A stretch of DNA of 17,765 nucleotides. It comes from an uncultured Bacteroidales bacterium. GTDB lineage: Bacteria; Bacteroidota; Bacteroidia; Bacteroidales; UBA932. The translations under genes and the position numbers were made by a program. Shown here in pieces: positions 7,733 through 14,143 of the stretch. The stretch covers positions 1 to 17,765 of the forward strand of contig ONYJ01000204.1 of assembly GCA_900322025.1 (NCBI GenBank), read 5' to 3'. Numbering within the stretch: the stretch's first letter is position 1; every line of letters begins with the position of its first letter. The notes under the pieces were generated by a model. That model ran no database searches. It saw only the letters and a list, made by a program, of their open reading frames with translations, and was not told where the DNA came from.

Positions 7733-8959
7733 TTAGTTCTTGTTGGCGCCAGCAGATACCTTAACCTTTGTGCCGTCTCTAAGAGTTTTGCTTATTGCAG
7801 AGAAAGGTCCTACAACCACAATGGAAGAATCTGTAAGCCCTTCCGTTATCTGAATCTTAGTCATGTCTTGCAACCCTGTCTTTACTTTCACAGGATGTAC
7901 GGTTTGAGTTTTCTCGTCGTACACAAAAACAACGGTTTTACTATCCGAATCCTTAACTAAATCGCTTCTTGTGGTAATGGCCGAAATAGGCAAGGCTGCA
8001 ACATTCTCAACTTTGCTGGTTTGAATCTGCACGGAAGCACTCATACCCGGGCGGAAAGGTGAGTTGCCGCCTTCCATTATATCTATATAGCTCTCTGGTG
8101 AGATACGCACTTTTACCTCAAATGTTGTTGCCTGATCCATAGCAGTTGTGGAGTTTTTTGAAGAGTTGGCTACCTCTGTTACTACTCCATAGAACTGGGT
8201 TCCAGAATAGGCATCAACGGTTATTATGGCACTGTCTGATGGATTGAGTCGTATGATATCGTTTTCGTTAACATCTACCAAAACTTCCATTTGATCAAAG
8301 TTGGCTACCCTGAACATTTCTGTACCGGCCATTTGCGATGTTCCTACAACCCTTTCTCCCAACTCCACAGAAAGTTTGGAAATAATACCGTCCATAGGTG
8401 AGTAGATGGTAGTTTTCATCAGGTTTTCTCTGGCCTCCTTAACTCTTGCTTCCGCACTGCTGATGTTGAATTTAGCTCCGTCCAGTTGCTGCTGTGCCAC
8501 GTCCCACTCAGCACTCGCTGTTTCAAACTCGGCCTTTGAAATGGTTTTCAGCTCGTAGAGTTTAGAATATCTGTCAAAGTTCTGTTTGCTCCTTAAAGTC
8601 TGTGCTTGCTGTTGCTTGTAGGAAGCTCTTGCAGCATTGAGGGCTGCCATGGCTTGTTCTACGGCAGAGAGATAGGTATCTTGTTTTATTTTTATAATCA
8701 ACTCTCCCTTTTTTACTATATCTCCTTCTTTTACATGGAGTTCTACAATTTCTCCAGATACATCCGGACTTATCTTTACTTCTGTAACAGGCTGAATTTT
8801 GCCGTTAGCCGGAATAGTTTCTATAATGGTAGTTCTTTCCGGTTTGGAAGTTTCTACAAAAGGGATATTGTCTTTATTGCATCTTTTTGCAGCTATCATG
8901 AGAATGATAACCAGAGCTGCAATAATAATCCACCATATTCTGCCTTTTTTCTTTGCCAT
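7733..8959 (-). CDS. Efflux periplasmic adaptor (HlyD/MacA/AcrA-type membrane fusion protein)
   Basis: This 408-residue periplasmic adaptor links an inner-membrane pump to a TolC channel. One N-terminal membrane segment (about 8-24) is followed by a lipoyl half-motif (KISPDVSGEIVELHVKEGD, about 62-81). A long alpha-helical hairpin (about 95-185, Gln/Ala-rich) comes next, then the second lipoyl half (TTIYSPMDGIISKLSVELG), a beta-barrel domain and a C-terminal membrane-proximal domain with GTKVKV. It is 10 bp downstream of tolC and 1 bp upstream of tsaB. No inner-membrane pump gene lies in this unit, so the cognate pump is unknown. A MacAB-type ABC pump elsewhere is likely; the nearby peptide exporter is also possible. 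Confidence 0.88.
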   Translation of the reverse strand: MAKKKGRIWWIIIAALVIILMIAAKRCNKDNIPFVETSKPERTTIIETIPANGKIQPVTEVKISPDVSGEIVELHVKEGDIVKKGELIIKIKQDTYLSAVEQAMAALNAARASYKQQQAQTLRSKQNFDRYSKLYELKTISKAEFETASAEWDVAQQQLDGAKFNISSAEARVKEARENLMKTTIYSPMDGIISKLSVELGERVVGTSQMAGTEMFRVANFDQMEVLVDVNENDIIRLNPSDSAIITVDAYSGTQFYGVVTEVANSSKNSTTAMDQATTFEVKVRISPESYIDIMEGGNSPFRPGMSASVQIQTSKVENVAALPISAITTRSDLVKDSDSKTVVFVYDEKTQTVHPVKVKTGLQDMTKIQITEGLTDSSIVVVGPFSAISKTLRDGTKVKVSAGANKN

Positions 8960-8969
8960 TTTTCTTTGT

Positions 8970-10298
8970 TTATAAGTTGATAACCTTTCCTTTGTAAAAA
9001 TCCAGAATCTTTAGATCAAAAAGATACTGATATTTAGCTTGATAATATGCAGATACTGCTCTAAACAGATTTGTTTTTGCTATATTATAATCCGTTGCAT
9101 TCATCATACCTACATTGAATTTGTTTTCGGTATAGGTAAAAGATTCTTGAATGCTTTTCATGTTTTCTTGTGCAGCCTTCATCCTTTCTAATGCAGTAAT
9201 GGCTTCTGTGTAAGCCATTTCAATTTCTTTATAAAGAGATTGTTTCTGTAACTGCAAAGTGATGGAATAGCTTTGCCTGAGCAGTTTGGCATTTCTTGCT
9301 GCAAATCTGGCAGACAAACCATTAAATATCGGGATATTAAGCGAGAATCCAACCGAAGGATTTTTGTTATGATCGAATTGAGAAAAAAATGCACCGCTCT
9401 GAGAATCGGTATAATATGAGCCGTATCCGGCCTGCACAGACAAAGTAGGCATCATTCTGCCCCTCATGGCCTTGTAATCATATTTGCTTTTCTCCACATT
9501 ATACTCGGCAATTTTAATCTGTGGCAGTTCCAAGGCCTGCTCATAAATTTCATCTACAGTTCCCTGTAAAAACAGATGCTCTGTGGTGGAACTATCAGGA
9601 GCTATGATATCGAATGTTTCTTCCTGTTCTTTTGACAGATCCAATAACTGAATCAAAGTGAGCTTATTTGTTCTCACATCTCCGGAAGCGGCAGCAAGTT
9701 GAGATCTTTCATTTGCCAACTGAGCCTTAACCTCCAGTAAGGTGCTGTAAGCCTGACTTCCGGCATCAACCAATTTGGCAGTTCTTTCTACCTGTTCCTC
9801 TGTGCTTAAACAGGTCTGCTTGGCAGACCGTTCTATTTCCCGAGCCAGTAGAAGCTGGAGATAGGCACGGGTAATTTGTATGGTAATGTCGTTCTTGGTT
9901 TTTTCTACTTGTTGTGCAGAAATTTTAAGCGAAGTTTGGTTGCTCTTGATGGCATACTCTTTAGATAAGCCCCCGAATATAACAGCAGAGCTACTCAGAC
10001 TTCCACTTGTGGACATGCTTCTTTTATTCCTTATAATTTCCAAGGTTTGCAGGTTTACAGATCTACCCCAACTCATATTGTGAGAAACTCCGGCATTAAT
10101 AGAAGGAGCCAAATCCCATTTAGATTGAGTATAGTTGTTTTTAGCCTGCTCTACAGAAATCTCTTCGAGCTTAACTTGTAGATTGTTCTCTCGTGCATAC
10201 TCTATACACTGGTTAAGCGTCCATGCTTTGCTTTGCGCAAAAGTTTCTGTGTAACAGAGTAGTAGCACAGCTATGAATATAAAGGTCGTTTTTTTCAT
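8970..10298 (-). CDS. TolC-family outer-membrane efflux protein
   Basis: This is a 442-residue outer-membrane channel protein of the TolC (OEP) family. The signal peptide (1-21) probably ends at TFA before Q22. The mature protein starts with the typical WTLNQCIEYARENNLQVKL and contains the two repeated OEP helix-rich halves. The second half has VGFSLNIPIFNGLSARFAARNAK and the C-terminal ATDYNIAKTNLFRAVSAYYQAKYQYLF. It forms a unit with the adaptor and tsaB downstream. It is separated from the upstream peptide genes by an intrinsic terminator, so it probably has its own promoter. Confidence 0.9.
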   Translation of the reverse strand: MKKTTFIFIAVLLLCYTETFAQSKAWTLNQCIEYARENNLQVKLEEISVEQAKNNYTQSKWDLAPSINAGVSHNMSWGRSVNLQTLEIIRNKRSMSTSGSLSSSAVIFGGLSKEYAIKSNQTSLKISAQQVEKTKNDITIQITRAYLQLLLAREIERSAKQTCLSTEEQVERTAKLVDAGSQAYSTLLEVKAQLANERSQLAAASGDVRTNKLTLIQLLDLSKEQEETFDIIAPDSSTTEHLFLQGTVDEIYEQALELPQIKIAEYNVEKSKYDYKAMRGRMMPTLSVQAGYGSYYTDSQSGAFFSQFDHNKNPSVGFSLNIPIFNGLSARFAARNAKLLRQSYSITLQLQKQSLYKEIEMAYTEAITALERMKAAQENMKSIQESFTYTENKFNVGMMNATDYNIAKTNLFRAVSAYYQAKYQYLFDLKILDFYKGKVINL

Positions 10299-10303
10299 CG
10301 GTG

Positions 10304-10311
10304 CAAATATA
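10304..10311 (-). promoter_or_regulatory. Candidate -7 element for tolC
   Basis: The minus strand reads TATATTTG, an exact TAnnTTTG match, but only 5 nt separate it from the tolC ATG. Transcription from it would start at or next to the start codon. No -33 TTG is seen at the right spacing. Confidence 0.3.
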
Positions 10312-10343
10312 ATAATCTGTTTTTAATTTAGATTTAATAGAAT

Positions 10344-10378
10344 AAAAAAGGGAAGATCTGAGATATGCAGACCCTCCC
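10344..10378 (-). terminator. Intrinsic terminator of the peptide-export operon
   Basis: On the minus strand, GGGAGGGTCTG pairs with CAGATCTTCCC to form an 11-bp stem around a 7-nt loop, followed by six T residues. Two of the pairs are G-U in the minus-strand RNA and would be A-C mismatches in a plus-strand RNA, so the element is directional. It starts 23 bp after the second peptide gene and separates that operon from tolC. Confidence 0.88.
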
Positions 10379-10400
10379 CTTTCTACATGCAAATGCAGAT

Positions 10401-10589
10401 TTAAATCAACAGCATAGAAGGAGATAGTCGGGCCTCTTTTTTTTGCTTGTTTTGCCTCATGATTTTTATGGCTCTAACTATTGAGCCAATGGCGTACCCC
10501 AGTAGTTCTAAAAATCTGGCCGCCTCTGCGTCTTTTCCTCCACAAATGGCAATTTGCTCGTTTGCAGATATTTCAACAAAACCTTTCAT
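10401..10589 (-). CDS. Double-glycine leader peptide B (putative two-peptide bacteriocin component)
   Basis: This is a 62-residue secreted-peptide precursor. The leader MKGFVEISANEQIAICGG (18 residues) ends in the Gly-Gly cleavage site of C39 peptidases and is clearly related to the leader of the adjacent peptide A. The predicted 44-residue core begins KDAEAARFLELLGYAIG. It has an amphipathic or hydrophobic helix with GYAIG (a GxxxG motif), then a basic stretch RQNKQKKEAR, and no Cys; by count its net charge is about +5. The frame extends three codons upstream to TTG 10598, but ATG 10589 gives the conserved leader. It lies 12 bp after peptide A and just before a strong terminator. Antibacterial activity is inferred; a signalling role is possible. 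Confidence 0.78.
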   Translation of the reverse strand: MKGFVEISANEQIAICGGKDAEAARFLELLGYAIGSIVRAIKIMRQNKQKKEARLSPSMLLI

Positions 10590-10601
10590 ACCGCTCAAAA
10601 T

Positions 10602-10814
10602 TTATCTTAAACTTGATTTGAGAAGCGGCTGACCCTCAAGCCCTTTTCTGTAGCCTTTCATGAAGTCTTCTCCGTAGGAGTTCAGAAATTCCATAATAAT
10701 AGCAATGCATTTGGCAATTTTTCTGATGGTGTCGGGTTTTATCCCCCCGCAGATGGAGAATTCTTCTGTCTTTAGTTCAACAAATCCCTCCATCATAAGT
10801 TTGTTTTCGTTCAT
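10602..10814 (-). CDS. Double-glycine leader peptide A (putative two-peptide bacteriocin component)
   Basis: This is a 70-residue precursor with a 24-residue leader ending FSICGG. From Met8, the leader MEGFVELKTEEFSICGG aligns with peptide B (MxGFVE...ICGG). The start could be ATG 10814, or ATG 10796 or 10793 (Met7/Met8); the last gives the more typical leader length. The predicted 46-residue core begins IKPDTIRKIAKCIAIIMEF. It has one Cys, a hydrophobic helix, then KGYRKGLEG with a GxxxG motif, and a net charge of about +4. It sits 54 bp after the peptidase-ABC exporter gene, the expected processing and export machine. The exporter substrate role is well supported; killing or signalling activity is not demonstrated. 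Confidence 0.78.
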   Translation of the reverse strand: MNENKLMMEGFVELKTEEFSICGGIKPDTIRKIAKCIAIIMEFLNSYGEDFMKGYRKGLEGQPLLKSSLR

Positions 10815-10838
10815 AATATTACTTCGTATTGGTTAAGT

Positions 10839-10861
10839 ACCCGGCAGTTAGGCGCGCCGGT
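10839..10861 (-). other. GC-rich hairpin between the exporter gene and the peptide genes
   Basis: ACC(C)GGC and GCCGGT pair with one bulged base around a loop that includes the palindrome GGCGCGCC. On the minus strand it follows the exporter stop by 7 nt and precedes peptide A. There is no T-tract, so it is not a typical terminator. It could act as an mRNA-stability or processing element that raises peptide mRNA relative to exporter mRNA. The role is inferred. Confidence 0.4.
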
Positions 10862-10868
10862 TTCCGCC

Positions 10869-13016
10869 TTATGACCGGCCAGTCAATTCTATAGTATTAT
10901 CGCATATATCCAACATTTGTTTATCGTGAGTTATCATAATTATGCACTTGTTATTGTGTTTTAGTGTGGTTACAAGCTGTTTAAGGTTTTCTTTAGAATT
11001 TGCATCCATATTTGCGGAAGTTTCGTCAAATACAATAATCTTTGGATTTGCATAGAGCATGCGGGCAATCAGAATCATTTGCCTTTCTCCACCGGAAAGA
11101 AAAGCCTTGTCTTGCCCTATAGATGTAAAAATTCCATGCTCTAATCGTTGCAGTATATTTTGCATGCCGGCTAAAATGCAACATTCTGTAACCTTGTCTA
11201 TCACAGTCTTGTCTATTAAAGAAAATTCCTTGGTGCCTAAAGCCATGGTAATATTGTCTAAGATGGTGGCATTGAATAAGTGAGAACTTTGAGGAACTAC
11301 AGATAGAACGCTCCTCCAGAAGTGAGAATCGAGTAGAGTAATGTCAATGCCACCGTATGTTATTTTTCCTTTACGCGGGATGTAATCTTTTGTAAGTAAA
11401 GCTGCAAGGGTGCTTTTGCCACAGCCATTTGGCCCACATATACCAGTAATGGTTCCGGGATAAAAAACGTGGCTCAAATTTTCTATCAAATTCATTCCTC
11501 CCCGATAGCGGAAGTGAACTTGCTGCAGTTCCAAAATATGAGTGTCGGCAGAAGAAATTGTTATCAAATTGCGAACTTGTAGGCTGTCATAGACAGAGAT
11601 ATATGAGGAGGTAATATCGTATATTCTATCAGATGCCACCAAAGCATCGTTCATTAGCGAATCTACCTGCACTAAAGAATTCATCGGTGCTATAAAAAAG
11701 GCACTCAGGGTGTAAAACGATACCAGTTCTCCTAAAGACAGCCTGCCTGTTAATACTCCGGCTCCTCCTATTATGATTATGCACGCCATTATTACTTGTG
11801 AAATGCCGTTGCCAATCCCTCCTACAATTGCAGAGAATTTACCTGCCTTGTAGCTATTGTGTGCAAGTAGGGTAAAGCTTGCATTGAAGTTTAACGAAGA
11901 AGGGTCTGTTCCGAAGTGTCTAATGGCTCTTTGTCCTTCTATACAGTCAATTACATCGTTTTCAAATGTAGCTGCAGCACTCATTACCTTGCGGCTTAGG
12001 CGGCGGTTGATTCTGTCTGCTATCACAAACAATAGCATATAAATAGGCAGGCAGGTTAAAAGTATTATGGCCAAGGAAGAATAAAAACTGAACATAAGAA
12101 TAGATACGGCCACAATGGTGCAAATGCAGACTATGGCAGACACTATTCCTCCTGTGATAAATGCTCTTATTTTGTAAGTATCCGAAAGCCTGCTTTCTAA
12201 CTCTCCTTTAGGGTAGTCTCTGAAGAAACTCTCATCCATACGCATAATTCTTTTCATAAAGCCTATTATGAGAGCTGTATCTGTTTTTACTCCTGCCTGA
12301 ATAAGGTATAAATCTCTGAAATATCCAATCAGAAGCGATAGGGGTATAAAAGTTAAAATTATGACTCCTATGCCAAGCAAAAGGCTTTTGTCTGAAGCCG
12401 GCAGAACATTATCTATCAGCATCTGCAATAGTAGGGAGTTGCATATTCCTACAGCAGAAAGAACAATGGAGCCTGCCAAAGCAAAGCAAATTTCTTTGCG
12501 ATATAGAGCCATCAGCCTTAGAATTCTAACCCATCTTCCCTCTTTTCCATCAACTCTGCGATATCCATCTCCCGTAGAAATCAGTACGATATATCCACTC
12601 CACCTCTCGGCAAAATCTCTAATATTCACCCTCCTTATTCCATCTCTGGCAGGATCCATTACTTTCAAGTATTTTGTAGAAATCTTGTATATCACAACAT
12701 AGTGCAGCATGCCTTCTTTGTTGAGGACATGAGCTATTACAGGCCCATTAGCTCCTCTGAGAGCAAGTAGTTTAGATACTTTTTCTGCTGTATTGGCCTG
12801 AGCCTGTAAGTCTGCTTTAAGTGCTTTTGCCGATAGGCCAATGGCCTCAGCCCCGTCTGCTAAGCCTCTGATAGTGATGCCATCTTTTGAGCAGCCGCAT
12901 TGTTTCCTGATAGAACTGAGGGGGAGGTTAATTCCCCACCAGACCGCTATTGCAGCGAGGCAAGCCGCTCCGCAATCGTATGAATCTGTTTGTCTTATAT
13001 GTACAACCTTTCCCAT
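10869..13016 (-). CDS. Peptidase-containing ABC transporter (C39 bacteriocin exporter)
   Basis: This 715-residue inner-membrane exporter cuts double-glycine leaders and exports the mature peptide. The N-terminal C39 peptidase (1-130) has oxyanion Gln9, catalytic Cys15 in YDCGAACL, His105 in LHYVV and Asp121 in VMDPARDG. A six-helix ABC membrane domain follows (about 160-450). The ATPase domain has Walker A GPNGCGKST (528-536), signature LSGGERQ (640-646), Walker B IIVFDE (Glu665) and the switch His697. All catalytic residues are present, so it should be active. The frame stays open to a GTG at 13064, but that would overlap the upstream small gene by 34 bp. ATG 13016 leaves a 14-bp gap and gives the usual short lead into the Cys box. 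Its substrates are probably peptides A and B directly downstream. Confidence 0.93.
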   Translation of the reverse strand: MGKVVHIRQTDSYDCGAACLAAIAVWWGINLPLSSIRKQCGCSKDGITIRGLADGAEAIGLSAKALKADLQAQANTAEKVSKLLALRGANGPVIAHVLNKEGMLHYVVIYKISTKYLKVMDPARDGIRRVNIRDFAERWSGYIVLISTGDGYRRVDGKEGRWVRILRLMALYRKEICFALAGSIVLSAVGICNSLLLQMLIDNVLPASDKSLLLGIGVIILTFIPLSLLIGYFRDLYLIQAGVKTDTALIIGFMKRIMRMDESFFRDYPKGELESRLSDTYKIRAFITGGIVSAIVCICTIVAVSILMFSFYSSLAIILLTCLPIYMLLFVIADRINRRLSRKVMSAAATFENDVIDCIEGQRAIRHFGTDPSSLNFNASFTLLAHNSYKAGKFSAIVGGIGNGISQVIMACIIIIGGAGVLTGRLSLGELVSFYTLSAFFIAPMNSLVQVDSLMNDALVASDRIYDITSSYISVYDSLQVRNLITISSADTHILELQQVHFRYRGGMNLIENLSHVFYPGTITGICGPNGCGKSTLAALLTKDYIPRKGKITYGGIDITLLDSHFWRSVLSVVPQSSHLFNATILDNITMALGTKEFSLIDKTVIDKVTECCILAGMQNILQRLEHGIFTSIGQDKAFLSGGERQMILIARMLYANPKIIVFDETSANMDANSKENLKQLVTTLKHNNKCIIMITHDKQMLDICDNTIELTGRS

Positions 13017-13030
13017 ATTTCGGATAGGGG

Positions 13031-13210
13031 TTATGATAGCACAACCCTTAATGTTATTAAGCACAAGCTAATAGCTAAGATTACTGCCAAAAAGAATGTT
13101 ATGGCAGATTTTCTGCCCATGCTCATAGTCAACCATTGGGGGCTCTCCTGAAGCTCGCTCCCAAAGTTGTATTGTTGCTTTGATTCTTTATGATTCTTTT
13201 TCATTACCAT
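13031..13210 (-). CDS. Small single-pass membrane protein (adaptor remnant or immunity candidate)
   Basis: This 59-residue protein is encoded first in the peptide operon, 14 bp before the exporter ATG. It has a charged N-terminus (MVMKKNHKESKQQYNFG), then SELQESPQWLTMSMGRK, a membrane segment (about residues 36-56, FFLAVILAISLCLITL) and a very short tail. It starts at ATG 13210 or ATG 13204. The block SELQE..P.WL...G before a membrane helix resembles the N-terminus of Bacteroidota HlyD-type adaptors, which would make this a truncated remnant of the missing adaptor. Its size and topology also suit a bacteriocin immunity protein or exporter accessory subunit. The open frame is clear; the function is unassigned. 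Confidence 0.6.
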   Translation of the reverse strand: MVMKKNHKESKQQYNFGSELQESPQWLTMSMGRKSAITFFLAVILAISLCLITLRVVLS

Positions 13211-13224
13211 TGTTGTAGCTGCTG

Positions 13225-13256
13225 CAAAAATGAGCCTAAGGGAAAGGTTTTCAAAA
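13225..13256 (-). promoter_or_regulatory. Candidate promoter of the peptide-export operon
   Basis: On the minus strand, TTTTG (13252-13256) is followed by a 19-bp spacer and CATTTTTG (13225-13232), a 7/8 match to the -7 consensus TAnnTTTG. The spacing equals that of the cvpA promoter described below. The predicted start would lie about 10 nt before ATG 13210. The 136-bp spacer after cvpA contains no other convincing gene. Confidence 0.42.
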
Positions 13257-13346
13257 CCATTCCGTAAAATTTATCTACAACAATTTTGGAATCGTATTTA
13301 AATGTGAATCTTTTAGATAGCGCTGTGTGCGTAGCCTGTCCTAAAA

Positions 13347-13856
13347 CTATCCTTTCAGGTTTGCAAACATATTTTTTATAAACGGCAGAATGTTGTCGGC
13401 CACCGAATTCAGATACTCATAAGCAGAGCTTTGTTTCAGCATGGCAGGTATCTCTATATCCGCTACGGTTATAACGCTGTTGGTAAGAGAGGCAAGGGCT
13501 ATGAGAATAATGCCAACTTTCAGCAGGCAGAATATTGCTCCCAGAATACGGTTGATGCCGCTTAGGATTGTGAGTTTTATGGCTTTATCTATGATTTTTC
13601 CTATCCAGCTGCAAACAAAAATAACCAGTATGAGAATCAATATAAAAATCACGGCTCTAACGATTGAGTCGGAGGCATCGTCTGGTATGTAGGTGCGGCA
13701 CCAATTTGCAACAGTAACAGTTAGCTTAGATGCAGCCCAGATACCTGCAAGCAAGCCTAATAGCGATACCAGTTGAATTATAAAACCTTTCCAAGCTCCC
13801 CATAGGGCTGCTGCTATCAGAATGCCGATTACAACAATATCTACAATAGAATTCAT
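13347..13856 (-). CDS. cvpA: CvpA-family membrane protein
   Basis: This 169-residue inner-membrane protein of the CvpA (colicin V production) family has about four membrane segments (about 3-21, 25-44, 64-88 and 100-128). It shows the family opening SIVDIVVIGILIAAALWGAWKG and the GLLAGIWAAS and SGINRILGAIFCLLKVGII blocks. The family is widely conserved, and its exact role is unsettled: it is linked to colicin V production in E. coli and to envelope homeostasis. It sits upstream of a peptide-export operon on the same strand, but the 136-bp gap contains a candidate promoter, so the link may be coincidental. ATG 13856 is preceded by a well-spaced promoter. Confidence 0.85.
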   Translation of the reverse strand: MNSIVDIVVIGILIAAALWGAWKGFIIQLVSLLGLLAGIWAASKLTVTVANWCRTYIPDDASDSIVRAVIFILILILVIFVCSWIGKIIDKAIKLTILSGINRILGAIFCLLKVGIILIALASLTNSVITVADIEIPAMLKQSSAYEYLNSVADNILPFIKNMFANLKG

Positions 13857-13876
13857 GACATCAAGTTTAGCTTCTG

Positions 13877-13906
13877 CAAAAATAATTGTTTTCTGCAGAG
13901 CCGCAA
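13877..13906 (-). promoter_or_regulatory. Promoter of cvpA
   Basis: On the minus strand TTG (13904-13906), a 19-bp spacer and TATTTTTG (13877-13884) match the Bacteroidota -33/-7 consensus exactly. Transcription would start about 15 nt before the cvpA ATG. Confidence 0.6.
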
Positions 13907-13947
13907 TACTTCTTTTGGCTACTATTTCTGTTTTTGTTAAAATCTGC

Positions 13948-14058
13948 CTATGCTATTCTATTGAATACTTCCTCATGTTCTTTGCTATCAGCTATTTCTA
14001 CTAATATTTCAGCTATTGTTCTTGCTCTTTTGAAAGTGCTCTTTTGTTGTTTTATCAT
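13948..14058 (-). CDS. Possible 36-residue small protein in the cvpA-ileS spacer
   Basis: This is an ATG-started frame of 36 codons in the 287-bp divergent spacer. The product begins MIKQQKSTFKRARTIAEILV and continues as an acidic amphipathic helix to ...EEVFNRIA. Codon use looks like that of the neighbours (AGA, ATA, GAA). A second open stretch in another frame (from about 13937 down to the cvpA ATG, reading ILTKTEIVAKRSIAAL...) follows without a start codon, so this could be the front of a frameshifted small gene. No family is recognised, and no matched promoter was found. It could be a chance frame. Confidence 0.25.
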   Translation of the reverse strand: MIKQQKSTFKRARTIAEILVEIADSKEHEEVFNRIA

Positions 14059-14083
14059 ATTTAAAGATTGCTTGAAAACAGTG

Positions 14084-14115
14084 TTTGCACAGATAAATTA
14101 AAACGACTACATTTG
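14084..14115 (+). promoter_or_regulatory. Promoter of ileS
   Basis: TTTG (14084-14087), a 20-bp spacer and TACATTTG (14108-14115) match the Bacteroidota -33/-7 consensus. The predicted start lies about 22 nt before the ileS ATG. No T-box or other tRNA-sensing leader fits in so short a leader. Confidence 0.65.
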
Positions 14116-14143
14116 CAAATTAACACAGCAGTACAGATTTACT

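Noticed and set aside
10851..10858. GGCGCGCC palindrome as a possible cloning scar or attachment site
   Set aside because: It is a single 8-bp palindrome within a plausible hairpin, with no flanking duplication or vector sequence; it could be natural.
13017..13064. Longer exporter start at 13064
   Set aside because: The codon is GTG. It would overlap the small membrane-protein gene by 34 bp, and the extra 16 residues are not needed for the C39 domain; ATG 13016 fits better.
13206..13349. Open minus-strand frame ending QQLQQW before the small membrane protein
   Set aside because: It has no start codon until an 18-codon remnant at 13260, overlaps the cvpA 3' end and shows no recognisable family; it is likely chance.
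13886..14101. 71-codon hydrophobic plus-strand frame in the cvpA-ileS spacer
   Set aside because: It starts with a non-ATG codon, runs across the cvpA promoter on the opposite strand and the ileS -33 element, and has a composition expected from T-rich non-coding DNA.
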